Source of the DNA: Marinobacter iranensis
GTDB taxonomy: Bacteria; Pseudomonadota; Gammaproteobacteria; Pseudomonadales; Oleiphilaceae
Assembly (NCBI RefSeq): GCF_029207565.1
Contig: NZ_JANCMW010000002.1
Coordinates: 434,001-498,000 of the forward strand
Direction: 5' to 3'
Length of the DNA: 64,000 nt
Of the stretch, positions 8,585 to 16,899 are shown piece by piece (positions within the stretch are counted from its first letter, which is position 1; each line of letters opens with the position of its first letter). A program made the translations under genes and the position numbers. The notes under the pieces were generated by a model. It was not told the DNA's origin. It was given only the letters and a program-made list of their open reading frames with translations, and ran no database searches.

Positions 8585-9739
8585 ATGATTTTTCGTCCAG
8601 CAAGTCTCGTGCGGCCCCTGACGGCTTCTCTGTGTTCCGCCGCTCTCGCATTAGGAGTGAGCGCCTCTGTTCATGCGGCTGATGTCCAGCTTCCGGATAC
8701 CATGACCTGGTCCTCATATGATGTCGGGTCCGCCGGTTATGCCGAAGCCTCTGCGATTGCGGATGCGTTTGGCAAGGAGTATGGCACCCGTATTCGTATC
8801 CAGCCTTCCGGTTCGGCGATAGGGCGCTTGCAGCCTTTGCTCAGTGGCCGTGCTAGTGTTGGTTTTCTTGCGACTGAAACGTTCTTTGCGGCGGAAGGGG
8901 TGCATGATTTCTCGACTCGCCGCTGGGGGCCGCAGAACCTTCGGGCAATCGCCGGACGGCCTTCGTCCATCGGCATTTTTACCGCCGAGGATGCCAATAT
9001 CAATTCGCTGGAGGAACTGAAAGGCCACCGCTTCGCCTATGTGGCGGGTAACCCCTCCATCAACGTGAAGTGCGATGCCATCCTGTCGTTTGCCGGCCTG
9101 ACCCGGGACGACGTGGATGCGGTGATGTTCCCCACTTACGCCAGCGCCATGAGCTCCCTGGCGCGAAACGAGGCCGACGCCTCCTGCACCACCACCACGC
9201 CGAGCCATGTCTATGAGCTGGCCGAGTCGCCGCGGGGGATTCGCTGGCTGAACATGGACCCGAACGACAAGGAAGCCTGGGAAAAAATCAGCGAAGTGGC
9301 GCCCTTCATGGCCTCCTATACCGAGACCATCGGTGCGGGCATTAGCAAGGAGAACCCGGTGAACATCGTGGCCTACCGTTATCCGGTCCTCGCCGTTCGT
9401 GCCGACACTACCGCCGATGAGGCGTATAACATGCTCAAGGCGGTGGATGAGACTTATCCGATGTACAAGGATGCCACTGCGGCAATGCCTCGCTGGGATA
9501 TCAACCTGTCGGGTGTTCCTGCCATTGATGTGCCTTTCCACGAGGGTGCGATTCGTTATCTGAAGGAGAAGGGCATCTGGACGGAGGAGCATCAAGCCTG
9601 GAACGATGCCCGTACTGCTCGCCTGAATGCGCTGCTGGAAGCTTGGCCGAAGGCCGTTGCCGAAGGGGAAGGCAAGAGCGACGAGGAGTTTGCCAAGATC
9701 TGGGAAAAGCATCGCCAGAAAGCGCTCGGAGCGCTCTGA
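8585..9739 (+). CDS. TAXI-family TRAP transporter solute-binding protein
   Basis: A 384-residue periplasmic binding protein with a signal peptide that ends at about SVHA, residue 31. The mature part shows the TAXI pattern: YAEASAIADAF, PSGSAIGRLQPLLSGRA, then a middle domain including EELKGHRFAYVAGNPSINVKC. TAXI proteins deliver their ligand to a fused large permease, which here is the next gene. ATG 8585 follows a CGGGAGAC ribosome-binding site. A stable stem-loop lies between this gene and the permease, an arrangement often associated with higher expression of the binding protein than of the membrane subunit. The ligand is unknown; organic acids are typical. Confidence 0.9.
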   Translation: MIFRPASLVRPLTASLCSAALALGVSASVHAADVQLPDTMTWSSYDVGSAGYAEASAIADAFGKEYGTRIRIQPSGSAIGRLQPLLSGRASVGFLATETFFAAEGVHDFSTRRWGPQNLRAIAGRPSSIGIFTAEDANINSLEELKGHRFAYVAGNPSINVKCDAILSFAGLTRDDVDAVMFPTYASAMSSLARNEADASCTTTTPSHVYELAESPRGIRWLNMDPNDKEAWEKISEVAPFMASYTETIGAGISKENPVNIVAYRYPVLAVRADTTADEAYNMLKAVDETYPMYKDATAAMPRWDINLSGVPAIDVPFHEGAIRYLKEKGIWTEEHQAWNDARTARLNALLEAWPKAVAEGEGKSDEEFAKIWEKHRQKALGAL

Positions 9740-9763
9740 TCGTTTAGCTGTTTGTTATGACTT

Positions 9764-9794
9764 GGGCGGCGGTGCCTTGCAGGTGCCGCTGCCC
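9764..9794 (+). promoter_or_regulatory. Intercistronic stem-loop between binding protein and permease
   Basis: A 12-bp stem (GGGCGGCGGTGC, with three wobble pairs, against GTGCCGCTGCCC) closes a seven-base loop. It lies 25 bp after the binding-protein stop and 29 bp before the permease start. No U-run follows, so it is unlikely to be a full terminator. It could protect the upstream mRNA segment from 3'-5' decay or cause partial attenuation. Confidence 0.5.
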
Positions 9795-9823
9795 ACGATT
9801 TTAATTCCGGAGCATTTTCTAAC

Positions 9824-11776
9824 ATGACTTCTCCGCAAGGCGCTGATACCCGAAACAATACTCCTCAACCCCAAAGCTCTGGCAAGGGGCGTCTGCGTGG
9901 GGTTGGATATTGGATAGTAATGGCTCTTGGGTCTATCGGGTTGCTCATGGCGATCAACCAGACCTTTAATCTCAAGTTTCTGGGTTTCCAGCCACTGGGA
10001 AACTCCTACCTTTATTACCTGATCGGGATATTTCTGGCTGCGGCTTTCCTCTGTTTTCCGGCTTGGTCCGGTGCCCGAAATCGGATCTCCTGGTACGACT
10101 GGGGACTTGCAACGTTGGCACTGGTCTCCTGTGGCTATCTGGGCTACCACGGCCTGACCATGATCAATATGGGTTGGGAGTATTTTGCACCGATAGAAGC
10201 CACGATATTCTCCGGCATTCTGCTGGTGCTAGTGCTTGAAGGGGTGCGTCGCTGCGGGGGGTGGCCACTGCTGGCCGTGTCTTTGTTCTTTGGAAGCTAT
10301 CCGTTATACGCAGACAGTATGCCCGGCTTTCTTTGGGGCAATCAGTATGAGCTGCCGGAGCTTCTTCGTGCTCACGTCATTGGCGTGGAAAGTATTATTG
10401 GTATTCCCATGCAGGTGGTTGCGCAGTTGGTCATTGGCTTCGTGGTGTTTGGCTCCATGCTCACCATTACCGGCGGAGGCGACTTCTTCATGAAATTTGC
10501 TACCGCGCTGATGGGACGCAGCCGGGGCGGCCCGGCCAAGGTATCGGTGTTGTCCAGCGGCATTCTGGGCAGTCTGTCCGGCAGTGTTATTTCCAATATC
10601 CTTACCACCGGCCCCATCACGATTCCGACGATGAAAAAAACCGGCTATCCGGCACACTATGCCGGTGCGGTGGAGGCGTGTGCATCCACCGGGGGAACTC
10701 TGATGCCGCCAGTGATGGGTGCGGTTGCCTTTATCATGGCGTCGTTCCTTGGTGTGGCCTATGCGGAAATCATGATCGCAGCCTTCCTCCCGGCTTTGCT
10801 TTTTTACCTGGCACTACTGTTCCAGGTCGATAACTATGCCGCCCGCCGGGGCCTCAAGGGCTTGCCGGAATCCGAGATTCCTTCCCTTAAGGAAACTCTG
10901 AAGGAGGGCTGGCCCTATCTACTGTCGTTGATAATGCTGATCTATATGCTGCTGGTGATGCGGCTTGAAGCCTACGCGCCTTACTATGCCTCGCTGGTTC
11001 TGTTCGGGGTTGCCTTGTTCAAGCGAGACTACCGCCTGAACTGGACTCGTGCCAAAGCTTTTATTAGGGATTTGACCACCAATGTTTCCAATCTGGTGGC
11101 GATTCTGGCGGGTATTGGGTTGGTTGTTGGCGGGCTGTCTTACACCGGAGTGGCGGGCGCATTCTCGCGGGAGCTGCTGCTCTACGCTGATGGCAGTATA
11201 CCGCTGATGTTGATTGCCGGTGCAGTCACTAGCTTTATACTTGGGATGGGTATGACTGTTAGTGCCTGTTATATTTTCCTGTCGATCCTTTTAGCACCGG
11301 CTCTGGTTGAAGCCGGCCTGAACCCGATTGCCAGCCACCTGTTCATTCTTTACTGGGGCATGTTGTCGTATATCACTCCACCAGTATCCCTTGCCGCTAT
11401 AACCGCTGCGGGGGTGGCCGGTTCCAACGCGACCAAGACCGGCATCTATTCCATGCGGCTGGGGGGCATTCTTTTTATTCTGCCATTCCTCTTTGTTGTA
11501 AATCCTTCTCTTATTCTACAAGGCGATATTGAGCGAATTCTCTTATCGGCAGGAACCGCGATTGCTGCAATCTGGTTAATTGCATCGTCGATGGAAGGCT
11601 ATCTTTATCGGGTCGGAATTATTGGCTGGCCCTTGAGGATCATGGCACTTGCTGCGGGTGGACTGATGATTTATCCGGACATCGTCACTGAAGTCCTTGG
11701 TTTTGGGTTGGTAGCGGTGATGTATCTTGGCAAACATTTTCTCGGAGCATCTAAGGCGCCCGTTTACAAGAACTGA
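9824..11776 (+). CDS. TRAP transporter fused permease (DctQM-type, TAXI-associated)
   Basis: A 650-residue integral membrane protein in which the small (DctQ-like) and large (DctM-like) subunits are fused. Four or five N-terminal helices (residues about 25-170) are followed by the DctM core with SGSVISNILTTGPITIPTMK, ACASTGGTLMPPVMGA and, in the second half, LGMGMTVSACYIFLS and YITPPVSLAAITAAGVAGSN. Fused permeases of this length are typical partners of TAXI binding proteins, such as the one just upstream. The start is ATG 9824 after CCGGAG. Transport is expected to be driven by a sodium or proton gradient. The gene is followed after 29 bp by a CoA-transferase remnant. Confidence 0.92.
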   Translation: MTSPQGADTRNNTPQPQSSGKGRLRGVGYWIVMALGSIGLLMAINQTFNLKFLGFQPLGNSYLYYLIGIFLAAAFLCFPAWSGARNRISWYDWGLATLALVSCGYLGYHGLTMINMGWEYFAPIEATIFSGILLVLVLEGVRRCGGWPLLAVSLFFGSYPLYADSMPGFLWGNQYELPELLRAHVIGVESIIGIPMQVVAQLVIGFVVFGSMLTITGGGDFFMKFATALMGRSRGGPAKVSVLSSGILGSLSGSVISNILTTGPITIPTMKKTGYPAHYAGAVEACASTGGTLMPPVMGAVAFIMASFLGVAYAEIMIAAFLPALLFYLALLFQVDNYAARRGLKGLPESEIPSLKETLKEGWPYLLSLIMLIYMLLVMRLEAYAPYYASLVLFGVALFKRDYRLNWTRAKAFIRDLTTNVSNLVAILAGIGLVVGGLSYTGVAGAFSRELLLYADGSIPLMLIAGAVTSFILGMGMTVSACYIFLSILLAPALVEAGLNPIASHLFILYWGMLSYITPPVSLAAITAAGVAGSNATKTGIYSMRLGGILFILPFLFVVNPSLILQGDIERILLSAGTAIAAIWLIASSMEGYLYRVGIIGWPLRIMALAAGGLMIYPDIVTEVLGFGLVAVMYLGKHFLGASKAPVYKN

Positions 11777-11805
11777 GCCTGAAAGCCGTAAAAGGATGAG
11801 TGAAG

Positions 11806-12282
11806 ATGATTGATAAACGGGTAGCGTCTTTCCGGGATGCTGTTGCGGATATCCCGCATGGAGTGAGCGTTATGATCGGCGGGTTCCTGACGCCGACCGG
11901 TTACGGCACCAGCCTGGCAGAAGGGAAGGAAACCCGGGTTATTGATGGCAAGGGCTATGTTCTTGAAATGCCGTTGCACGCTGATTTTGCACTGGTGCGG
12001 GCAGAATATGCGGATCCGTGGGGGAACCTGACCTATAACACGGCGGCGAGGAACTTTAATCCGATGATGGCGTCGGCCGCGAAGACAACCATTGCCGAGG
12101 TCGGGATGATGCGCGGCGGTCATCTGGATATTGTCGTGCTGGGTGCTTTCCAGGTTTCTTCAGGCGGGGATATCGCCAATTGGGCGACGGACAATGAAAA
12201 GTTCCCGCCTGCAGTCGGTGGCGCCATGGATCTCGCGGTTGGCGTCAGAAAGCTGTTTGTCGTGATGCGCCATGCCACCTAG
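11806..12282 (+). pseudogene. Fused remnant of CoA-transferase subunits A and B (two internal deletions)
   Basis: The 158-residue frame joins three separate pieces of a two-subunit 3-oxoacid CoA-transferase. Compared with the intact pair at 23292-24658, it has the start of subunit A to the IGGF turn, jumps to FLTPTGYGTSLAEGKET and continues to about TIAEV. It then jumps into subunit B at MMRGGHLDIVVLGAFQVS and ends early at FVVMRHAT. About 95 residues of subunit A, the tail of A, and the first roughly 90 residues of B, including the ENG catalytic-glutamate loop, are missing. Catalysis is therefore not expected. Both junctions remain in frame, so a short protein may still be made. ATG 11806 follows AAAGGATGAG. 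Weak similarity to subunit B may continue in decayed form after the stop. Confidence 0.8.
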
Positions 12283-12349
12283 AGACAACGCCTTTGCGGA
12301 CGTGCAGGCGCTCACTGGTGCCCGGTTGTTGCCACCAGCCTGAACGCCC

Positions 12350-13681
12350 ATGATTATCCATCCAGACAGTTACAGTCAATCGCGCTCCGTTCTCGCCTAT
12401 CTGACTCTGTTTACCGGTATAGCAACCGTCGTTCCGGGCAATGCGGCTGTAGCAACCATTTTTGCCTGTCTCTCGATTGTGCTGGGCTGGGGAAACCTGA
12501 GGGCCGTAGGGCGGGTGTTGTTCTTCTTGATCCTGGTTTTTACCCTGTTGGCCTTGTCTTATGAGCCTGCTGCTTTACCCAAGGCCGCGGGCAACATGGC
12601 ACGAATCGGTGCCCTGATTATTACGGTGATGCTGTTGTCCGCCGTTCTGGGGCAGTCCAATGATCTGAAAGTTATCTCCCGCAGCCTGTTTGCCGGTAAA
12701 TCACTGTTTCGCTATCTGGGTATGACCTTCGGTACGGCATTGCTGTCGGTTCCACTGAACTTCGGGGCGGTTGGGGTGGTGGCGACCATGGTCGGCGTTC
12801 AGGTTAAGGAGCAGGGCGACAGTGCCCTGGCTCGTAATGCTGCACGTGCGGTGGTGCGTGGTTTCGGTGCGTCGCCCATGGCCTCACCGCTGTCGATATC
12901 CATTGTGATGACCGTCACCTTTTTGCCGGACCTGTCGAGCTGGAAGTTGATCGCCGCGGGGTTGCCAATCGCCATTTTGTTCCTGGTGAGCGGTGTCCTG
13001 ACTAGGGAGGAGGAACCGCCCCTGGAGGATGTGGCAATAGCTCCGACGGCAGAACAATCCGCGTTGTTTCCCTGGTTCAGATTTGTAGCCATTATTGCAC
13101 TGATCTGCGCGGGAGCGTTTGTGCTCAGCGCGAAGGTGGGGCTGGTCTACTCCCAGTCAGTGACTCTGAGTTGTCTGACAGCCGTCATCATTGGTCTGTT
13201 CTATCGCAGGGTTGCCGATGGTGTGGTGTCATTGCCATCACTGGCGGGCATGAATAACGAGCTGGTGATTATGGGAGGCTCGTCTTTTCTGGGTGGGATC
13301 ATCGGGACGTTTGCCCTGAGCTGGTTGGGTATGGATTTCAGCCTGCCCGTCTGGGCCTATCCGTTGGTAGCCATCGCCGTACCCTGGCTGTTTTTTATCG
13401 GTGGTGCGATCGGCGTTAACCCTATTATTTCCGGAACCTTGTCAGGGAGCATTCTCGGGCCTATCTGGCCTGTGTACGGGTTGTTGGGGTTAGGTCTGGG
13501 CATGGTCACCGGCTGGGGAATTACCGTTGCCGGCACCCCGTATTCCGCCAACTCCCTGCTGTTGGAGCGTTGCACGGGCTACAACGCTCACACGGTGTCC
13601 TACGGCTGGAGCCTGAGGTTCTCGCTGGTGGCGCTGATGACCAGCAGTCTGGTATGCGCGGTTTTGACGCTGCCGTTGTGA
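12350..13681 (+). CDS. Polytopic membrane protein, putative permease (paralogue of the protein at 6059-7486)
   Basis: A 443-residue, strongly hydrophobic protein with about 11-12 predicted helices and no recognisable signal peptide. It shares the RGF-x3-P-x3-P loop followed by PDLSSW, an NELVIMGG segment, IGVNPII and VAGTPYSANSLLLER with the protein at 6059-7486, so the two are paralogues. The repeated helix-break motifs and buried polar residues fit an ion-coupled organic-anion transporter, but I cannot name a family. No strong ribosome-binding site precedes ATG 12350. It follows a CoA-transferase remnant and a TRAP system. Uptake of an acid that is later CoA-activated is a reasonable guess from context. 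Confidence 0.7.
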   Translation: MIIHPDSYSQSRSVLAYLTLFTGIATVVPGNAAVATIFACLSIVLGWGNLRAVGRVLFFLILVFTLLALSYEPAALPKAAGNMARIGALIITVMLLSAVLGQSNDLKVISRSLFAGKSLFRYLGMTFGTALLSVPLNFGAVGVVATMVGVQVKEQGDSALARNAARAVVRGFGASPMASPLSISIVMTVTFLPDLSSWKLIAAGLPIAILFLVSGVLTREEEPPLEDVAIAPTAEQSALFPWFRFVAIIALICAGAFVLSAKVGLVYSQSVTLSCLTAVIIGLFYRRVADGVVSLPSLAGMNNELVIMGGSSFLGGIIGTFALSWLGMDFSLPVWAYPLVAIAVPWLFFIGGAIGVNPIISGTLSGSILGPIWPVYGLLGLGLGMVTGWGITVAGTPYSANSLLLERCTGYNAHTVSYGWSLRFSLVALMTSSLVCAVLTLPL

Positions 13682-13692
13682 TGGCCTGACGA

Positions 13693-13711
13693 CGGGAACT
13701 CGGATTTCCCG
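13693..13711. terminator. Possible bidirectional terminator hairpin
   Basis: A short inverted repeat (CGGGAA and TTCCCG, seven-base loop) lies in the 44-bp gap between convergent genes ending at 13681 and 13726. The following bases are only moderately T-rich (CCTTTGCCGTTATTT), so termination strength is doubtful. Confidence 0.35.
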
Positions 13712-13725
13712 CCTTTGCCGTTATT

Positions 13726-14709
13726 TCAGACGTGCCCGGCCACCTTGTGGGGCACATAATGGGCCTCCAGAGAGGCTTTTTCTTCCTTGCTCAGTTTCAG
13801 TTCCAGAGCGGAAAGTGCCTCTTCAATATGGCCCGGCGTGCTGGCTCCGATGATGGGGGCAGTGACCACGGGATTGGCTAGTACCCACGCCAACGCAACC
13901 TGCGCCATGGACGTGCCGCGGTTGTCGGCCACTTCACGGAGGGCGGCGATGACAGGTTGGTCAACATCACTGCCAAGGTGCCATTTGCGGGTATTCTCAT
14001 CCGTGCGCGCCCGTGCGGTTTTACCGCCCTTGCCCTGGACGGTTTTTCCGGCCAGGACACCCCGGGCCAGCGGACTCCAGGGAATCACTCCGATGCCCTG
14101 GTCGGCACATTGCGGCAACATTTCCCGCTCCTCTTCCCTATAGATCAGGTTGTACATCGGCTGCATGGTTACAAAGCGGGTCCAGCCATGCTTCTCGGCA
14201 GTGAACTGCGCCTTGGCAAATTGCCAGGCAAACATGGACGATGCGCCGATGTAACGTGCCTTGCCAGCTTTCACAATATCGTGAAGCGCCTCCATGGTTT
14301 CCTCGATGGGGGTGTGGTAGTCCCAGCGGTGGATCTGATAGAGGTCAACGTGGTCGGTTCCCAGGCGCTGCAGTGAATTATCAATGGCGGCCATGATGTG
14401 TTTTCTCGACAGGCCCCGGTTGTTAGGACCTTTCCCCATGGGATTGAATACCTTGGTGGCAATAACCACGTCTTCGCGCGACGCGTAATCCAGTAATGCC
14501 TTGCCTACAACACGCTCCGATTCCCCCAACGAATACATGTCAGCGGTATCAAAAAAGTTGATGCCAGCATCCAGGGCCTGCTTTATAAACGGCCGGCTGG
14601 CCTGTTCGTCCAACACCCATTCCCGCCACTTCGGCGAGCCGTAGGTCATGGTGCCGAGACACAGTGCAGAGACGTTCATGCCAGTGGTTCCAAGGCGATG
14701 GTAGTTCAT
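13726..14709 (-). CDS. Aldo/keto reductase
   Basis: A 327-residue (alpha/beta)8 oxidoreductase of the AKR superfamily. The catalytic tetrad region is seen as FFDTADMYSLGESE (Asp, Tyr), VVIATKVF (Lys) and LYQIHRWD (His). The C-terminal NADPH site includes PIIGASTPGHIEEAL. Members reduce aldehydes or ketones, often broadly, and in catabolic clusters may detoxify aldehydes. It is transcribed leftward, divergent from the Liv-type binding-protein gene, with 168 bp between them. There is no direct link to the flanking transporters beyond position. Confidence 0.9.
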   Translation of the reverse strand: MNYHRLGTTGMNVSALCLGTMTYGSPKWREWVLDEQASRPFIKQALDAGINFFDTADMYSLGESERVVGKALLDYASREDVVIATKVFNPMGKGPNNRGLSRKHIMAAIDNSLQRLGTDHVDLYQIHRWDYHTPIEETMEALHDIVKAGKARYIGASSMFAWQFAKAQFTAEKHGWTRFVTMQPMYNLIYREEEREMLPQCADQGIGVIPWSPLARGVLAGKTVQGKGGKTARARTDENTRKWHLGSDVDQPVIAALREVADNRGTSMAQVALAWVLANPVVTAPIIGASTPGHIEEALSALELKLSKEEKASLEAHYVPHKVAGHV

Positions 14710-14763
14710 GATTTGGCTCCTTTAATAGCTGACCCGGACAAGAGTAACTGAAAGCGTCGATAC

Positions 14764-14777
14764 TGGGGCCCGCCCCA
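14764..14777. promoter_or_regulatory. GC-rich dyad TGGGGC-CC-GCCCCA in a divergent promoter region
   Basis: A perfect six-base inverted repeat with a two-base centre lies between the aldo/keto reductase start (14709) and the Liv-type binding-protein start (14878). The location between divergent genes makes an operator plausible, but there is no adjacent regulator and the site is short. Confidence 0.25.
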
Positions 14778-14877
14778 TATTTGTATTGCCTTAACGGGGT
14801 CTTAATAAATGGCGAATTGTGCGTTGCTGAATCAGTGGTAGGTTTGATCAGGACAACAACAATTCCGAGGACAGCTT

Positions 14878-16008
14878 ATGTTACGTAAGACACTTTTTTC
14901 CATTACTTTCGCTATAGGGCTTGCTTCCGCTGTGTCAGTTCAGGCAGATGGCATCGAAATAGGTGCAGTCTTTCCGCTCAGTGGACCTAACGCCACTTAC
15001 GGCGACATTTTTATGTCTGGCGCAGAGTTGGCGGCCAGGCATGTCAACGAAGACGGAGTGTTGACAGGTGACCTGAACATTCTTTACGAGGACAGCCAGG
15101 CCTTGCCCCAACAGGGCGTTGTCGCGATGAACAAGCTGGTCAATGTTGAGGGCGTTCCCTATGTGCTTTCGGCTTTCACCGGGGTCTCCAAGGCAATTTC
15201 CACGTTGGCCCGGCGCAGCCAGACGGTGGCGGTAAATGGTGGTGGAGTTGGCCCTGATCTGGCGGAGTTGGGTGACTATTTCTGGAACGTTATTCCCCTG
15301 GCGAACAACGAAGTGGGGGCCTTGGCCAGGTATGCGGTGGAAGACCTGGGTCATAAACGGTTTACTCTGGTGTATGTCGACGATCCCCTTGGGGAGTCGA
15401 TTCTCAACGAATTGGAAAAAACCTTGCCTCCACTGGGTGCCGAGCTAGTCGAGTCTCATTCCATTGCTGCTTCAGCTCAACAGTTTAGCGGGGTGGCGGC
15501 ACGGGTTCGCAGCAGCAATCCGGATGTGGTCTATGTGGCTTCCTACGGATCCCAGCAACTGCAGATCGTTAAACAGTTGCGGGATAATGGTGTAAAGGCG
15601 CGGATTGCCAGTTACTCAGCGTTCTCGGTTCCTGAGCTGCAAGCGCAAGCAGAAGCCCAGGGGGCGTTGTTTACGACCCAGAGCATTGACTGGGACTCTG
15701 AAGACCCGGTCACCAAACGCTTTGTAGACGATTACCGGGCGGAGCATAACAAGAACCCGACCTCCTATATTGCCAACTACTACAACGCCGTAAGAGTGTT
15801 TGCTCTTCTTGCTCAGGCTCTGGAGGAGCAGGGCAAAGAGATTACGGGCGCCAATCTGCTGGCCCAGCGCAAGGCGACAGATACCTTTGAGCTGGTCGGT
15901 GGCGAGGTTTCCTTCCAGGAGAATGGCACCCTGTTGGCACCGATTCAGGTGCTCAAGGTGGACGGCTCCGGCAGCGGGAAAGTGGTTTCTGTCAAGGCTG
16001 CGGACTAA
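14878..16008 (+). CDS. ABC transporter substrate-binding protein, branched-chain amino acid/amide (LivJ-like) type
   Basis: A 376-residue periplasmic binding protein of cluster IV (LivJ-like). A signal peptide ends near SVQA, residues 20-23. The mature protein begins with IEIGAVFPLSGPNATYGD, the typical first strand and ligand loop of this family, and continues with the type I periplasmic-binding fold (VVYVASYGSQQLQIVKQLRDNG). It is the first gene of a six-gene group (binding protein, two permeases, two ATPases, acyl-CoA ligase). Because the operon ends with an acyl-CoA ligase, the ligand may be an aromatic or aliphatic carboxylate rather than an amino acid. This is inference. Start ATG 14878 follows CGAGGACAG. 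Confidence 0.9.
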   Translation: MLRKTLFSITFAIGLASAVSVQADGIEIGAVFPLSGPNATYGDIFMSGAELAARHVNEDGVLTGDLNILYEDSQALPQQGVVAMNKLVNVEGVPYVLSAFTGVSKAISTLARRSQTVAVNGGGVGPDLAELGDYFWNVIPLANNEVGALARYAVEDLGHKRFTLVYVDDPLGESILNELEKTLPPLGAELVESHSIAASAQQFSGVAARVRSSNPDVVYVASYGSQQLQIVKQLRDNGVKARIASYSAFSVPELQAQAEAQGALFTTQSIDWDSEDPVTKRFVDDYRAEHNKNPTSYIANYYNAVRVFALLAQALEEQGKEITGANLLAQRKATDTFELVGGEVSFQENGTLLAPIQVLKVDGSGSGKVVSVKAAD

Positions 16009-16017
16009 GGGGCTGTC

Positions 16018-16890
16018 ATGCTGTTTCTGCAACTCCTTGCCAACGGTTTGCAGGTGGGGGCGATCTACGCCCTCACAGCAGCCGGCTTTTCGCTGATCTT
16101 TGGTTCTACCAAGATATTCCATTTTGCCCACGGTGCCACGTTCGCTATTGCCGCGTACCTGTTCCACTTCGCGTTGGCCGGGCTGGGTTTGCACTGGACC
16201 TTTGCGGTCGCGGTGGCAGCATTCAGTGCGGTGCTGTTCGGTGTGCTGCTGGATCGCTTGATGTACGCGCCGATTCAGCGCCACGAAGGTTCATTCTTCA
16301 CTGTGTTCGTGGCCTCCTTTGGTATCGGTATTGTGGTGCAAAATCTGCTGGGTAGTGTGTTCGGGCGAGGCTTCATGTCTGTTGCCACACCCCTGAGCAA
16401 CTCTGTGGAGGTCATGCCGGGGCTCTACCTGTCGCCGCTCAACGGGCTGGCCATCGTGTCTGCCATTGTCTGCTTCGCGGCGCTGCATTTCTTCCTGACC
16501 CGTACCTTTGTGGGCAAGGGGTTGCGAGCCCTGAGCGAGAATCCGGAGCTGGTGCGTATGTTCGGGCTCAGTCCCCGTCGGCTGTCCACTTACGCCTTTG
16601 CCCTTGGCTCCCTGCTGGTGGTGCCTGGTGCCATCTTCACGGCTGCTGGTACCGGTATCAATCCGGCTGTTGGCCACCATGTCATGTTGATCAGCCTGGC
16701 CGCGACCATTGTAGGCGGTATTGGCAGCCTCCGTGGCGCTGCCTGTGCCGGCCTGCTGATCGGTGTGGCAGAGAACCTGGCGTTGTGGAAGCTGGGCACC
16801 CAGTGGAGCGAAGCCATGACCTTCGCGATCCTGTTCTTCTTCATCATTTTCAAACCGTCCGGTTTCTTTGGGCGGGCGACGGTTTCGTGA
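16018..16890 (+). CDS. livH: ABC transporter permease, LivH type
   Basis: A 290-residue membrane protein with about eight helices. Family landmarks are NGLQVGAIYALTAAGFSLIFG at the N-terminus, ALSENPELVRMFGLSPRR (the ATPase-coupling loop near residues 177-193), and SLAATIVGGIGSLRGAACAGLLIG. It pairs with the LivM-type permease that follows after 9 bp to form the translocation pore for the ligand of the binding protein upstream. The permease is of usual length and nothing is missing. Confidence 0.92.
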   Translation: MLFLQLLANGLQVGAIYALTAAGFSLIFGSTKIFHFAHGATFAIAAYLFHFALAGLGLHWTFAVAVAAFSAVLFGVLLDRLMYAPIQRHEGSFFTVFVASFGIGIVVQNLLGSVFGRGFMSVATPLSNSVEVMPGLYLSPLNGLAIVSAIVCFAALHFFLTRTFVGKGLRALSENPELVRMFGLSPRRLSTYAFALGSLLVVPGAIFTAAGTGINPAVGHHVMLISLAATIVGGIGSLRGAACAGLLIGVAENLALWKLGTQWSEAMTFAILFFFIIFKPSGFFGRATVS

Positions 16891-16899
16891 GGCGCTGAC

